Below are positions 1-9,611 of a stretch of 64,000 bases of DNA, piece by piece. A model generated the notes under the pieces. That model saw only the letters and a list, made by a program, of their open reading frames with translations, searched no databases and was not told where the DNA came from. The DNA is taken from positions 16,611,571-16,675,570 of the forward strand of contig CM060953.1 in assembly GCA_030765055.1 (NCBI GenBank), in the 5' to 3' direction. The stretch's first letter is position 1, and each line of letters starts with the position of its first letter. A program made the translations under genes and the position numbers. The DNA is from Mantis religiosa. Its lineage: Eukaryota; Arthropoda; Insecta; Mantodea; Mantidae.

Positions 1-327
1 ACTTAGAGGTTCTGTTCGTTTTTGCATAATCAGAAGAGATAAAATAGAAAACCGATTTGAGAAAAGTGTAAGTATTAAAAACGGAAAAAGTACTTCGGAA
101 ATGGTAAACTGCACAAAAAGGTGTGTTGGACACATCTGCATATTTTAAGTAGTAAGTTTTAATGAATATTTTATAATCATCGAGAGTAATGAGGACTTCA
201 TTCCATTTGCTACAAAGACTTCAGTTGCACTTTATTTCAGATTACTATGCCCCTCTTTGTTGAGAAAATAGAACATTTTTGACATGGTTAGGTAAGCGAA
301 CAAACAACCTTGGATTACAACACACAG
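1..327. other. No gene seen
   Basis: AT-rich sequence without a recognisable coding region, repeat or RNA gene. Confidence 0.6.
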
Positions 328-423
328 CCCGCCTTTGTAGCGTGGTGGTAGCGTGTCAAACTTTCGTCCAAAGAGTCGCGAGTAGGAATATTATTAGCGT
401 CAGCTAACTGGATAAGATTTTAC
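328..423 (+). repeat. SINE-A copy 1, degraded tRNA-like head
   Basis: The stretch starts with a variant of the SINE-A head (GCCCGCC...TAGCG...GGTAGCGTGTC) that is much better preserved near 13.87 kb and 55.65 kb. The A-box-like part is legible. The B-box region (GAGTTCGAATCTC in good copies) is decayed here to GCGAGTAGGAATA. The usual SINE-A tail follows directly and has become the tandem array that continues to about 1497. Confidence 0.7.
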
Positions 424-1497
424 GAGGTTTTCCCTCATACTGAAAGAGGACTGTCTGGTAACCCTAAGCTCTATGTACCCTGTACTCATTTGTACATCAT
501 TTCATTCATCGTCCGATATGACAACATTGGTGATTTTCCCTTATTCTGCAAGATGAGTTGTCTGGTAACCCTAAGCTCTATGTACCCTGTACTCATTTGA
601 ACATTTCATTTATCGTCTGCTATGATTTAACGTTCGAGGTTTTACCTTATCCTGAAAGATGAATATCTGGTAACCCTAAGCTCTATGTACCCTGTACTCA
701 TTTGAACAACATTTCATTTATCGTCTGCTATGATTTAACGTTCGAGGTTTTACCTTATCCTGAAAGATGAATATCTGGTAACCCTAAGCTCTATGTACCC
801 TGTACTCATTTGAACAAAATTTCATTTATCGTCTGCTATGAGTTAACGTTCGAGGTTTTCTCTTAACCTGAAAGATGAATATCTGGTAACTCTAAGCTCT
901 ATGTATCATGTACTCATTTCAACATCATTTCATCCATCGTCCGATATGGCTTAACTTTGGAGGTTTGCCCTTTACCTGTAAGATGAATTTCTGCTGTCTC
1001 TAAGCTCTATGTACCCTGTACTCATTTGAACATCATTTCATTCATCGTCCGATATGACTTAACGTTGGAGGTTTTCTCTTATCCTGAAAGACGAGTGTCT
1101 GCTGTCTCTAAGCTCTATGTACCCTGTACTCATTTGAACATCATTTCATTCATCGTCTAATATGACTTAACTTTGGAGGTTTTCCCTTATCCTGAAAGAT
1201 GAATGACTGGTAACTCTCAGCTCTATGTATCCTGTACTATTTGAACATCATTTCATTCATCGTCCGATATGACTTAACGTTGGAGGTTTTCTCTTATCCT
1301 GAAAGATGAATGTCTGGTAGCTCTAAGCTCTATGTACCCTGTACTCATTTGAAGATCATTTCATTCATCGTCCGATATGATTTAACGTTGGACGTTTTCT
1401 CTTATCGTGGAAGATGAATGTCTGGTAACTATAAGCTCTATGTACCTTGTACTCATTTGAACATCATTTCCTTTATCGTCCAATATGACTTAACTTA
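424..1497 (+). repeat. 107-bp tandem array made from the SINE-A tail
   Basis: About ten direct repeats with a period of 105-108 bp. The word TAAGCTCTATG recurs at 465, 572, 677, 785 and so on. Each unit carries AAGCTCTATGTACC, TGTACTCATTTGAACATC, CATCGTCCGATATGACTTAA and GAGGTTTTCTCTTATCCTG. The same words, in the same order, form the non-tRNA tail of single-copy SINE-A elements at 13.9 kb and 55.65 kb, so the array is an amplified SINE tail. Neighbouring units differ by several substitutions each, so it is not a very recent expansion. Confidence 0.9.
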
Positions 1498-2277
1498 TAG
1501 AACCTAGATAAAGAATAATAAATAAATATAGACGCGGTTATCTTCCTAAAGTGATATTTTGGGCTAATGGGGACTTGAACGCATGTATTTCTATTGAATT
1601 CTTAATGTGAAGTTTTTGAATGAAATGCACTGGTGTAGTGTGCAGTTTGTAAGCGCTATATAAAGATAAATAATGGTGAGTAGAGAAGGCATATGAATGT
1701 AGTATAGGGACATGTAGCTTTTGTTTAAGTTAGGCACCTACAAGAATCTTCCAAATAAGTGTAACAGAAGGCATAGATCCAGTTGAGTAGAGCGCCTTGT
1801 GGACCATGGTGTGACGTCAACAGAACAAGGTAGGCAAGCTGATGCGATTATGTTTCTATGAACTACCTGCTGAACTCTGACACCCGCGGTCATTCTGTCC
1901 TGTAGTTTACTCTGGCAGTGACGCTCCGAGGTTTCTATGATGTATACTCAGCTATCCTGTATTATTATGTCAGATCTCTGTTGTGACTAAACTGATTTTA
2001 CATTCACTCAATCATCTATTACAAAACATTTTTACGAAATTTATCGTTTCTTTCTCTTCTACTGTAGTTATTGCACTAGAAATTGCACACTGAGATATCA
2101 CCAAAAATACACGTTTTGAAATACCCTAATCAATGTATGTCAAATATATTTTTTTCCTGGAATTAACCGAGAAATTGCTTGTTATTTGTTTGAACTTTCC
2201 GTTCTCTCAAAGAGGAGAAGCTATTGGTGTCTTTACTTCGTGTGTATGCAAAGAGAATCCAACTGAAACACTTGACT
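1498..2277. other. No gene seen
   Basis: AT-rich non-coding sequence. No repeat family or open frame recognised. Confidence 0.5.
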
Positions 2278-3495
2278 AGATTAGATTAGATTGATTTGCG
2301 TTCAGTAGGTTCACTTGTAGCCAGAACATTGAACATGTCCAGAGGTATAAAGTTTAATAGCATATATATGTACAAAAGTTAACATAAGACACATATTATA
2401 GTACACAGGCAATATGAACAACATTATGGAAAAAAAAACAGGGATAATTATATATGATACAAAATGAAACACTTTTTAAACCAGCTTTCTCTTGGCTTAT
2501 GCCAGTACGTATCAACCTTTTTGCAATGGATACCATTCTTGTTATTTATTAACTACATATACATTAAAAATAAACTTTTAACTTGCATCAAATATTTATA
2601 AGTAATGATTTGTCATTGGAATAGTTAGATACTACTTATGGAGCTACAGAAGCATTACCAGGATAATTTGTCATTCAGATAATCTTGTACAGAATAAGAA
2701 GATTTTCAGCATAGGTACTCTCTAACAGCTTTTTTAAAAGCACCAAAATTATTAACTTTTTCTTTAAGAACATTAGGAAGTGCGCCAAATATGTTGATAG
2801 TTTCATAATGCACACATTTCTGGAAGCAAGAAAGTTTAGCACTGGGATAATGGATATTATACTTTTGTCTAGTGTTTATTTTGTGAATTACATTATTTGT
2901 TGCAAATAAGGCACGATTGCATACAAAGAATTTTAGGATCGAGGGTATATACATACAATGAAGTGTTAATATCTTCAATCTTGTAAAAATATCTTTACAG
3001 GAGCATCTGGTGTGGGTACTAGTAATGATTCTTATAACCCTCTTTTGCATAAGAAATACTTTTTTTTTTTACTTTCTACTGAGTTGCCCCAAAATAATAT
3101 TCCATATTCCATAATAGAGTTAAAGTATGCATAATATACCAATTTAAGTGTGTCAATAGAACTCATATTAACCAGCTCTCGGATAGCATAACAGGCAGAG
3201 CTGAGTTTAGGTAAGATATAATTTATGAGAGCTTTCCAATCTAAACATCTGTCCACTTGAGGGCCCAGAAATTTTATGCTGTTAAAATTTCTTCTAATAA
3301 CATATCATTATTCCCGATTTCTATTTCAGTATGTGATGCACCACAGGTTATAAATTTGACCACTTTTGTTTTGTCTAGATTCACAGATAATTTGTTTTCT
3401 TTAAACCAGCATGACATACAGTTCAAAACATAATTCATTTTAATTATACACTCGTTTAAATTTGTACTGGTCACTAGGACACTAGACACTATCAT
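2278..3495 (-). pseudogene. Non-LTR (LINE) retrotransposon, 3' end of reverse transcriptase ORF, broken
   Basis: Three minus-strand pieces in different frames line up with the C-terminal third of insect jockey/CR1-like ORF2. The first (about 3495-3274) holds the post-palm segment (WFKENKLSVNLDKTKVVKF). The second (about 3256-3032) reads LNYILPKLSSACYAIREL-like sequence and LVYYAYFNSIMEYGILFWG, the thumb and connector region. The third (3050-2706) holds YNIHYPSAKLSCFQK and FGALPNVLKE, typical of the extreme C-terminus. In a complete element the protein copies element RNA into the target site. Frameshifts separate the pieces and the 5' part is missing, as expected of a 5'-truncated dead copy. 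Downstream on the element strand lies a non-coding 3' region ending at about 2278 in short TCTAA-type repeats, a common LINE tail. The clade is not certain. Confidence 0.8.
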
Positions 3496-4689
3496 TTAAA
3501 CCTACTGTATTGCCTTATTTCCACTGTACCTATTATGAAGTATGTGTTGACAGGATTTGAATGGTTATGTGTAATGGTTATGTCATGTTTAACATACAAG
3601 GTTCTGTTCTTAGCTGTTTTCCTTTTAAGCTCTGTCGCTATCTCATGCCTTAGAAACTCCAGACAGGAATCGAAACTGGCTACTCTGAAGGATTACCATG
3701 GTAACCACCAGACCAGTGAGGCAGTCTGTTGTCTTTCTTGTTAACCTGGGCAAGCTTTCAATTCGTTTCCTGTACACATTTTTCTGTAGAGAAAAAATGC
3801 TCAAGGCTTTTGTCTTTATTGTCGATAATCTGAAAGATGGAGTTGCCCGGTGGCTCGGTCAGTGGAGCAGCTGGCTGCTGTTAGAGGGTTTCCGGGTTAA
3901 TGACGGAATATAAATGGCAAAACGATCTGAAAAATATTCACCTCAGAAAGAATAAGGGCTTACAGAGTGCGTTTTTTTTCCTTCTGAGGATCACAACGCC
4001 CGTTGCCATAGAAATACTCCCGAATAAACTGAACTGAGGAGTTGCTCTGGACTTTTAAGTGAAAATTCTACAGTTAACATGTTGAGTAGTATCTTTGTAG
4101 GTTAGTTTATATTATTTTGTAAATATCGTGCAGGAATTTAAGGCTTTGCTCAATGCAACTCTAATCAAAACTCGGATTTTTTCAAGCTATCATTGTTACG
4201 CTATTTTAGTTCCTGCTTGAAAGTAATTGTGGATTTTCACATGATTTGTTAGGAGCCAACTGAACGAAACAGAGCCATAAGAGAAACTTTTAACGGAAAG
4301 AACTGCAAATTGAAGAGTAGACCATTAATGATAACGAAAATAAAAGAGAGAGCAGAAAAATAAATTAATGACGTACTTCATTCATTTAAAATGCGTGCAA
4401 AATATTCCTCTCAGATCTCAGGTAATTGGCTTTTAAATGCAGCAGCTTTTGTGTTGGATTATTCACGAAGTGGCGTTAAAGAGGCTGGTTTAGTTCGCCT
4501 GCTTGAATACGTTTAACAGACAAGGAAACAGCGATGATTTAACTTTACGTCGAAGTTCGACATATCTCCTGAGCAAATCCTTAGACCATTAAATTCTAGA
4601 CCTTCTCTTTCTGAGCTTACCTCCTCCAGAAGAGTCACTTCGGTTGTTTCAACTAACTATGCTTTTCAAAAGTGTATCCGGAACCTATA
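3496..4689. other. No gene seen (contains a degraded SINE head)
   Basis: AT-rich sequence. The only legible structure is a tRNA-like stretch at 3843-3905, listed separately. Short open frames around 3535-3913 show no recognisable motif. Confidence 0.5.
3843..3905 (+). repeat. tRNA-like SINE head, degraded
   Basis: GTGGCTCGGTCAGTGGAGCA resembles an RNA polymerase III A box. It is followed at the right distance by a decayed B box (TTTCCGGGTTAAT). No cloverleaf closes, so it is a SINE remnant and not a tRNA gene. Confidence 0.4.
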
Positions 4690-5588
4690 CGAGGGCTGTT
4701 CAAAAAAGAATGATCATAACTTTTTATGGTCATAATTTTACGCACTAAAATTCAATCATATTCTGTTAGCTTAATGTGAAACAAAGATGCCGTGGTAGTT
4801 TCATTGTTGGTAGTCCTGGTTCCCGCCTGTGAGAACCAGGCAAGTTCATACATGTTCATTATCGCCTACCGCTACAATGGAGGTACCATGCAGTTAACGT
4901 TGATGTTAGAGGAAGATCCGGAGCTTCTTTCAAACGTAATCACTGCTGATGAAACTTGGCCACATCATTGTGATCCTCAGAGCAAACAGCAAAGCTCAGT
5001 GTGGAAATCTCCTTCATCACCAAGCCTCAAAAAGGCAAAAGTGGTTGCTTCTGCTGGGAAAGTTATGGTCATCTCATTCTTTGGTATTCATGGAATGGTT
5101 TATCAGCATGTTGTGCCTGCACACACATCAGTAACTGGACAATACTACAGGGATGTCCTGAAAACATTGCAAGTCCATATCAGGCGCAAAAGACCTCATT
5201 TCCGTGAAGCAGGCTGGGTGCTGCACCACGATAATGCGCGGCCGCATATTGACAATGTTGTTGCTGAGTATCTTGGAAAAATCAATATGAAGTGCATTCC
5301 TTACCCTCTCTATAGTCCGGATTTAGCCCCATGTGAGTTTTTTCTATTCCCTAACTTGAAGAAACGCCGGAATTATCCATAATCAGAAGCAGTGGTGAAG
5401 GCTGCGGAGGCGATTTTGAAGGATCTCTCAAAAATAGTTTCCAGCATGTCTTTGAAGACTGGCAGAAACGCTGGGACAAGTACATCACATTCAGGGGAGA
5501 CTATTTTGAGAAAGGCCAACAAAATTATGAGGATGGGTAAAGGTGCGTTGTCAAAAAAATTGTGATCATTCTTTACTGAACCGCCCTC
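4690..5588 (+). mobile_element. mariner transposon, family M1, internally shortened copy
   Basis: The ends are imperfect inverted repeats: the left starts CGAGGGCTGTTCA and the right ends TGAACCGCCCTC. Both continue into the shared word AATGATCA. Both ends are bordered by TA (4688-4689 and 5589-5590), the mariner target duplication. The copy is about 0.9 kb against about 1.3 kb for a normal mariner. The 5' third, which encodes the DNA-binding domain, is missing. A second M1 copy lies at 15.6-17.4 kb. Confidence 0.92.
4888..5540 (+). pseudogene. mariner transposase (M1), catalytic domain, broken
   Basis: This is the remnant of a DD34D transposase that cuts and pastes its element at TA sites. 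The N-terminal helix-turn-helix part is lost; the frame opens at MQLTLMLEEDPE. The first catalytic Asp is in TADETWPHH, the second in HHDNARPH. The third position lies in SPDLAPCEFFLF, where Glu replaces the Asp seen in the sister copy (APCDFSLF at about 17.13 kb). A stop at 5380-5382 replaces a Ser codon of the sister copy, and a one-base loss near 5430 shifts the frame. The remaining sequence runs to ...NQNYEDG-like residues and a TAA at 5538. It cannot make a full protein. Confidence 0.9.
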
Positions 5589-5590
5589 TA

Positions 5591-6477
5591 TTAAGGAGCT
5601 GGCTGGTGCTCGGTAACAGTTGACAGTCTAACCGAGTAGAATGCGTGCATAGCCATACTGCATTTGTTTCGTCTGTATGTATGTATATTATATTTTAGGC
5701 TAATTTTTATTACTTTTATGTATTGCCTATGGAATAACAAAAATTATATTCTGTTGCATAATCATTTGAATGTAACATCAAAGCCCTTGTGTTCATTTAT
5801 ATTTCGGATGAGCTTGTATTCTAGAATTAAGCTTTGTAAATCGCTGCAGTTCTTCAGTAAATCATGAATTGAATTTGAAAGCAAACTTATACCTGCAGTA
5901 TCGTTGTCTTGCATTCCAGAGGCCCCGGTTCTACTGGTTGCCTGACAGTTCTGACTTTCAGTTTTTCCTGATCGGCAGGGTGGGTTTCATATGGTTTTCT
6001 TCTCATGTTTCAGGCGTGTTTTGCAGTAATGATGTAGCGAAATAGTTAAAGCTTTCTTCGTGCAAACAGCACTGCTCTTCGACATTAGGGTTGCTTTTCT
6101 TGACGGCTCTCATCCAGTAAATAAAATAACAGTTCCTGGTAAACATCCTTTCTCTATCGCTTATTCGCTTAAGGTTACACTTGCAGCACACTCACTATAA
6201 AGTCAATAGAACAAAACTGAACTGCTGAATCACAGCTCACAAAGGCACTTAGCACTGTCTACTGAACTCCACTGAATTCTCACTGAAAAATTGTCTGCTC
6301 TCTGCTCAGCTTGATTGCCCACTCTGACTTGAATCAAATGGACCAAAATGGTCTGATTATCCATGTGCCTTATTTGTTCCCCAGATGGAAAACAAACTTT
6401 CTAGAAATGTATCTACTGGAACTGTCCACAAGAATCCTCTGCTAAGCAAGGCGGCACACAATATCTATTGTCTAGAC
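5591..6477. other. No gene seen
   Basis: AT-rich sequence. Short open frames have no recognisable motif. Confidence 0.5.
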
Positions 6478-6935
6478 ATATTATTACGAGGCCTACCCGA
6501 GAATCCGAGGACTCCGGCCTACATCAACCCGGAAGCTATGGAAAACTGCGGGGCTCTATCCATGGGGCAATACCTTGAGCCTAAAAAGCCTCCCCCCATC
6601 GACAACTACGTCAAGAAGAGTGGAAGTGGATACGCCCCTTACGCACTTCAACCCCACAGGAAAAACTACCGAATAACCTCAGTGGCGCCGTCTGGTGACC
6701 TAACACATCTTCCACTAACTCTGCAGGCTAGTACCCCGGACCATTTAGGCAACCATCTGCCCCCTCCAGGCTGCCGAAGCCTAGCCAGAGGTACCCGATC
6801 TACCGCGGGTGTAGGGAGCACACTGTCCCATCGAGTCCAACCCAATCCCAACAACTCCCATTAGGGAGGGATTCGAATGTTCGGCCCGAGGTTCCTCTCG
6901 TAACGTCAGAGGTGCCAGGAGTGCTATGGTTTAGA
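6478..6935 (+). repeat. GC-rich interspersed repeat (family G), copy 1
   Basis: About 450 bp, much richer in GC than its surroundings. It begins at ACGAGGCCTACCCGAGAATC, runs through GGGGCAATACCTTGAGCC and AACCCAATCCCAACAACTCCC, and ends at CGGCCCGAGGTTCCTCTCG. Related copies lie at 12.0, 14.4, 18.3, 19.8-21.1, 55.5-56.1 and 58.15-58.6 kb. An open frame of about 159 codons crosses it. The frame is not preserved in the other copies because of indels in C runs, so coding is doubtful. I do not recognise the family. No terminal inverted repeat, A/B box or reverse transcriptase is seen. Confidence 0.85.
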
Positions 6936-8151
6936 CAAGAAGATTGACCACAAGCCGCGCCCCTAGGCGCATCAAGGAACCAAGCCAACCGGCTTCGACG
7001 GAAGCCTCACACCGCAGTGACAAAACATAATTTGCTCGCTTTATATAAGCACGGATACACTGAACATATGGTAAATAGCCATCAAAATTAAGTATTAGAA
7101 ACTGTAGAGAATATGTAGACAATAGCAATAAAACTTTGTAATGTTATGCCGAAAGAGGAGCAAACATTTCTACCAAGGGCAGTGTCAGCAAAACAAATTA
7201 CTGCTCATTAACATTTCCGCTCTCCGATTATGACAATAGAAGCTTGGGAAAATATGTACACTTGTATTATTAGCCGGCTTTTGTTTTGATGGACGAAACA
7301 GAGCGAAATTGGTAATTGGTGATTACATAGAGAAAGCACGTAGAGCTACGCAACAAGCAAAATACCTTAAGGACAGGTACGGGGCTGTACAGTACTACCT
7401 CTTGTTTCATGGGGCCGTAGATATTTGTAACTTTTATAGAAGTATTTCAAACTTTAATCAAATAAAGTGACTTACTAGCAAGCAATGGAGTTTCATTTGT
7501 TTGGTTGATTATCCATATCTTTGGCGGTCATGTCAACAATAGACACTTTGCAACGACGTGGCCGCCGCAATCTCCAGAATTTGGTTGCTAGGTTACCTTA
7601 ATGAACGTGTTTTCCTGAGACATCCAACAATCAGTATACAGCTGAAAGATGTTATCTCGCAAGAAAATTGTAATATTCCATTCTATCACCTTCCCAAAGA
7701 ATTAATAATCCCAATTGTTTACTCTATGTGACTTCTTATGTTGTACACTATCTCAGACATATATATAACGGTTTAAAGTTTGAAGCGAGCTTCGAAATGC
7801 CCTGTATTTCAATATAAATGTTGTGTGATTTTATCGTATCTTAATGTAGCCGTATATTTGTGGTAATTTTTCGAGATTTTTGATGGATACCATTTTAAAT
7901 ATTTGTGTCAAAAGTAACCTCCAGAGAGGCTTTAAAGAGATACATAAAAATTATATATCCTGCTTGTACCGAATCTCTAATCGTGCATGATAAATACATC
8001 CGTTTCCTTCTTTAAAATCCTTTGTTTGTTAACAATAAAGTGATGTTAGCACACCGGAACCGATAAGTTATGCTAACATATGATACCTTCCCTTTTACAC
8101 AAATACACACCTTCAACACGTCAATTTAATCTACTCAAGTCCTTCTCGGGA
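6936..8151. other. No gene seen
   Basis: The first 90 bases are still GC-rich (possibly more of the family G flank). The rest is AT-rich with no recognised feature. Confidence 0.5.
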
Positions 8152-8180
8152 AGCAAGCCAGGTGAAAAGACGATTAGAAA

Positions 8181-8217
8181 TCGACGTTTCGGGAGTGTGC
8201 ATCTCTCCCATCATCAG
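8181..8217 (-). ncRNA. Hammerhead-ribozyme-like motif in PLE 3' region (candidate)
   Basis: Read on the minus strand: CTGATGA (8217-8211), one U, then GGGAG/CTCCC closing a nine-base loop (8209-8191), then GAAA (8190-8187) followed by CGTC. This is the order of the conserved hammerhead core (CUGAUGA, stem II, GAAA, stem III). A short hairpin (CGATT/AATCG, about 8171-8183) can serve as an imperfect stem III. No convincing stem I is visible, so self-cleavage in this copy is uncertain. Penelope-like elements are known to carry hammerhead motifs in their terminal repeats, which supports the reading. Confidence 0.5.
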
Positions 8218-8428
8218 GATATTTATTAAATGTTATAACCACAAATGAAATACCGGATATAACACAAACATGAACAAAGACAAAACTATCAAAATTCGCA
8301 TTACTGAATAGAAGATTTTCAGTAAATTAAATGCCAGGTCAGGAGATGGCGTGAGTATAGAAAATTGTGTCAAAGAAACGTAACTACTTAACTTGATTAT
8401 CAAGCTGTATTGATCTTTGCTTCTTAAG

Positions 8429-8967
8429 TCAACGAATTTCCAGTTTCAAGGCCGGTTTCCAAGAGGAGCTGAACTGAAATCCAGCATCACGATTAGGCGT
8501 GCTCCTTTCAGAGGAAATGGCCAAAGCCTTCTTAGCTCTCCGCTCCCAGTAACTGTTGCATATTAGCAAAAGGATAGTCTCCCGAAAGTTGGCTCTATGG
8601 TCATTATCAAAACAATGCTCTGCCAGTCCAGACTTCTCAGGTTGCATTAAACGAATGCTCCGTTCATGTTCGTTTATTCTGGTAGCGATGGTCCTTCCAG
8701 TTTTTCCTATATACGGTGTCCCACATTCACAGGGAATAAGGTACACTCCCGGAACTTGGAGGTCCAGTTTGTCTTTCACCGGTCCCAACAGATGTTTAAT
8801 CTTCGGAGGTGACTTGTGGATGGTCCTGATGTTGTATTTGGCGATAATTCTGCTGATTCTGCCGGATAGGTTGCCGGTAAACGGGATGCAGGCTGTAGAC
8901 TTAGGCTTATCTAACGCTTGTTGTATTACAGGTTTCCCTTTCCTAGCTTTGGTAATCGAGGCTACTG
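8429..8967 (-). pseudogene. PLE GIY-YIG endonuclease domain and connector
   Basis: The open frame runs from the first 112-bp unit into the endonuclease and stops at 8429. The N-terminal connector reads NLSGRISRIIAKYNIRTI then PPKIKHLLGPVKDK, characteristic of PLEs. The endonuclease starts at PGVYLIPCECG (GVY in place of GIY) and continues PYIGKTGRTIATRINEHERS, with the YIG motif and the catalytic-region Arg, then GLAEHCFDNDH with a conserved His. In an intact element this domain nicks target DNA to prime reverse transcription. The domain itself has no stop. The upstream 112-bp repeats change frame (112 is not a multiple of 3), so it cannot be joined to an RT. It is therefore a dead fragment with an intact-looking domain. 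Confidence 0.85.
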
Positions 8968-9524
8968 ATTTTGCCGGATAGGATGCCGGGAAACGGGATG
9001 CAGGGTGTAGCAGTAGGCTTATGTGACGCTTGCTGTATTACAGGTTTCCTTTTCCTAGTTCTGGTGATAGAGGCTGCTGATTCTGCCGGATAGATTGCCG
9101 GTAAACGGGATGCAGGCTGTAGCGGTAGGCTTATCTGACCTTTGCTGTATTACAGGTTTCCTTTTCCTAGTTCTGGTGATCGAGGCTGCTGATTCTGCCG
9201 GATAGATTGCCGGTAAACGGGATGCAGGCTGTAGTGGTAGGCTTATCTGACGCTTGCTGTATTACAGGTTTCCCTTTCCTAGCTTTGGTGATAGAGGCTG
9301 CTGATTCTGCCGGATAGATTGCCGGTAAACGGGATGTAGGCTGTAGCGGTATGCTTATCTGACGCTTGCTATATTACAGGTTTCCTTTTCCTAGCTCTTG
9401 TGATAGAGGCTGCTGATTCTGCCGGATAGATTGCCGGTAAACGGGATGCAGACTGTAGCGATAGACTTATCTGACACTTGCTGTATTACATGTTTCCCTT
9501 GTCTAGCTTTGGTGATCAAGGTTT
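8853..9524 (-). repeat. 112-bp tandem array inside the PLE coding region
   Basis: Six units start at 8853, 8965, 9077, 9189, 9301 and 9413, an exact 112-bp period (word CTGATTCTGCCGGATAG). On the minus strand each unit encodes the same connector peptide (VIQQ..DK..A.ACIPFTGNLSG). The most upstream unit joins smoothly to the non-repeated connector (LRLTFRQNAYSKYDVETLI) at 9521-9595, which shows that the array grew from native PLE coding sequence. Confidence 0.95.
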
Positions 9525-9611
9525 CAACGTCATATTTGGAGTAGGCGTTTTGACGGAAAGTGAGTCTCAGTTGCTGTAATTCTTGTTTTAAGTGACTTGC
9601 TTCCCGAGAAG

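Larger units (their letters stand above)
8152..9611 (-). mobile_element. Penelope-like retroelement (PLE), 3' part
   Basis: The minus strand encodes the connector and GIY-YIG endonuclease that follow the reverse transcriptase in Penelope-like elements. The RT itself is absent. The fragment is bordered by a 16-bp inverted repeat: CTTCTCGGGAAGCAAG at 8152-8167 and its complement at 9596-9611. PLEs are known for inverted terminal arrangements and 5' truncation. A 112-bp tandem array sits inside the coding region and a hammerhead-like motif sits in the 3' non-coding part. Neighbouring sequence on both sides is unrelated. Confidence 0.85.

Noticed and set aside
6385..6864. 159-codon open frame in a GC-rich stretch
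   Set aside because: It lies in an interspersed repeat whose other copies break the frame by indels; no known domain.
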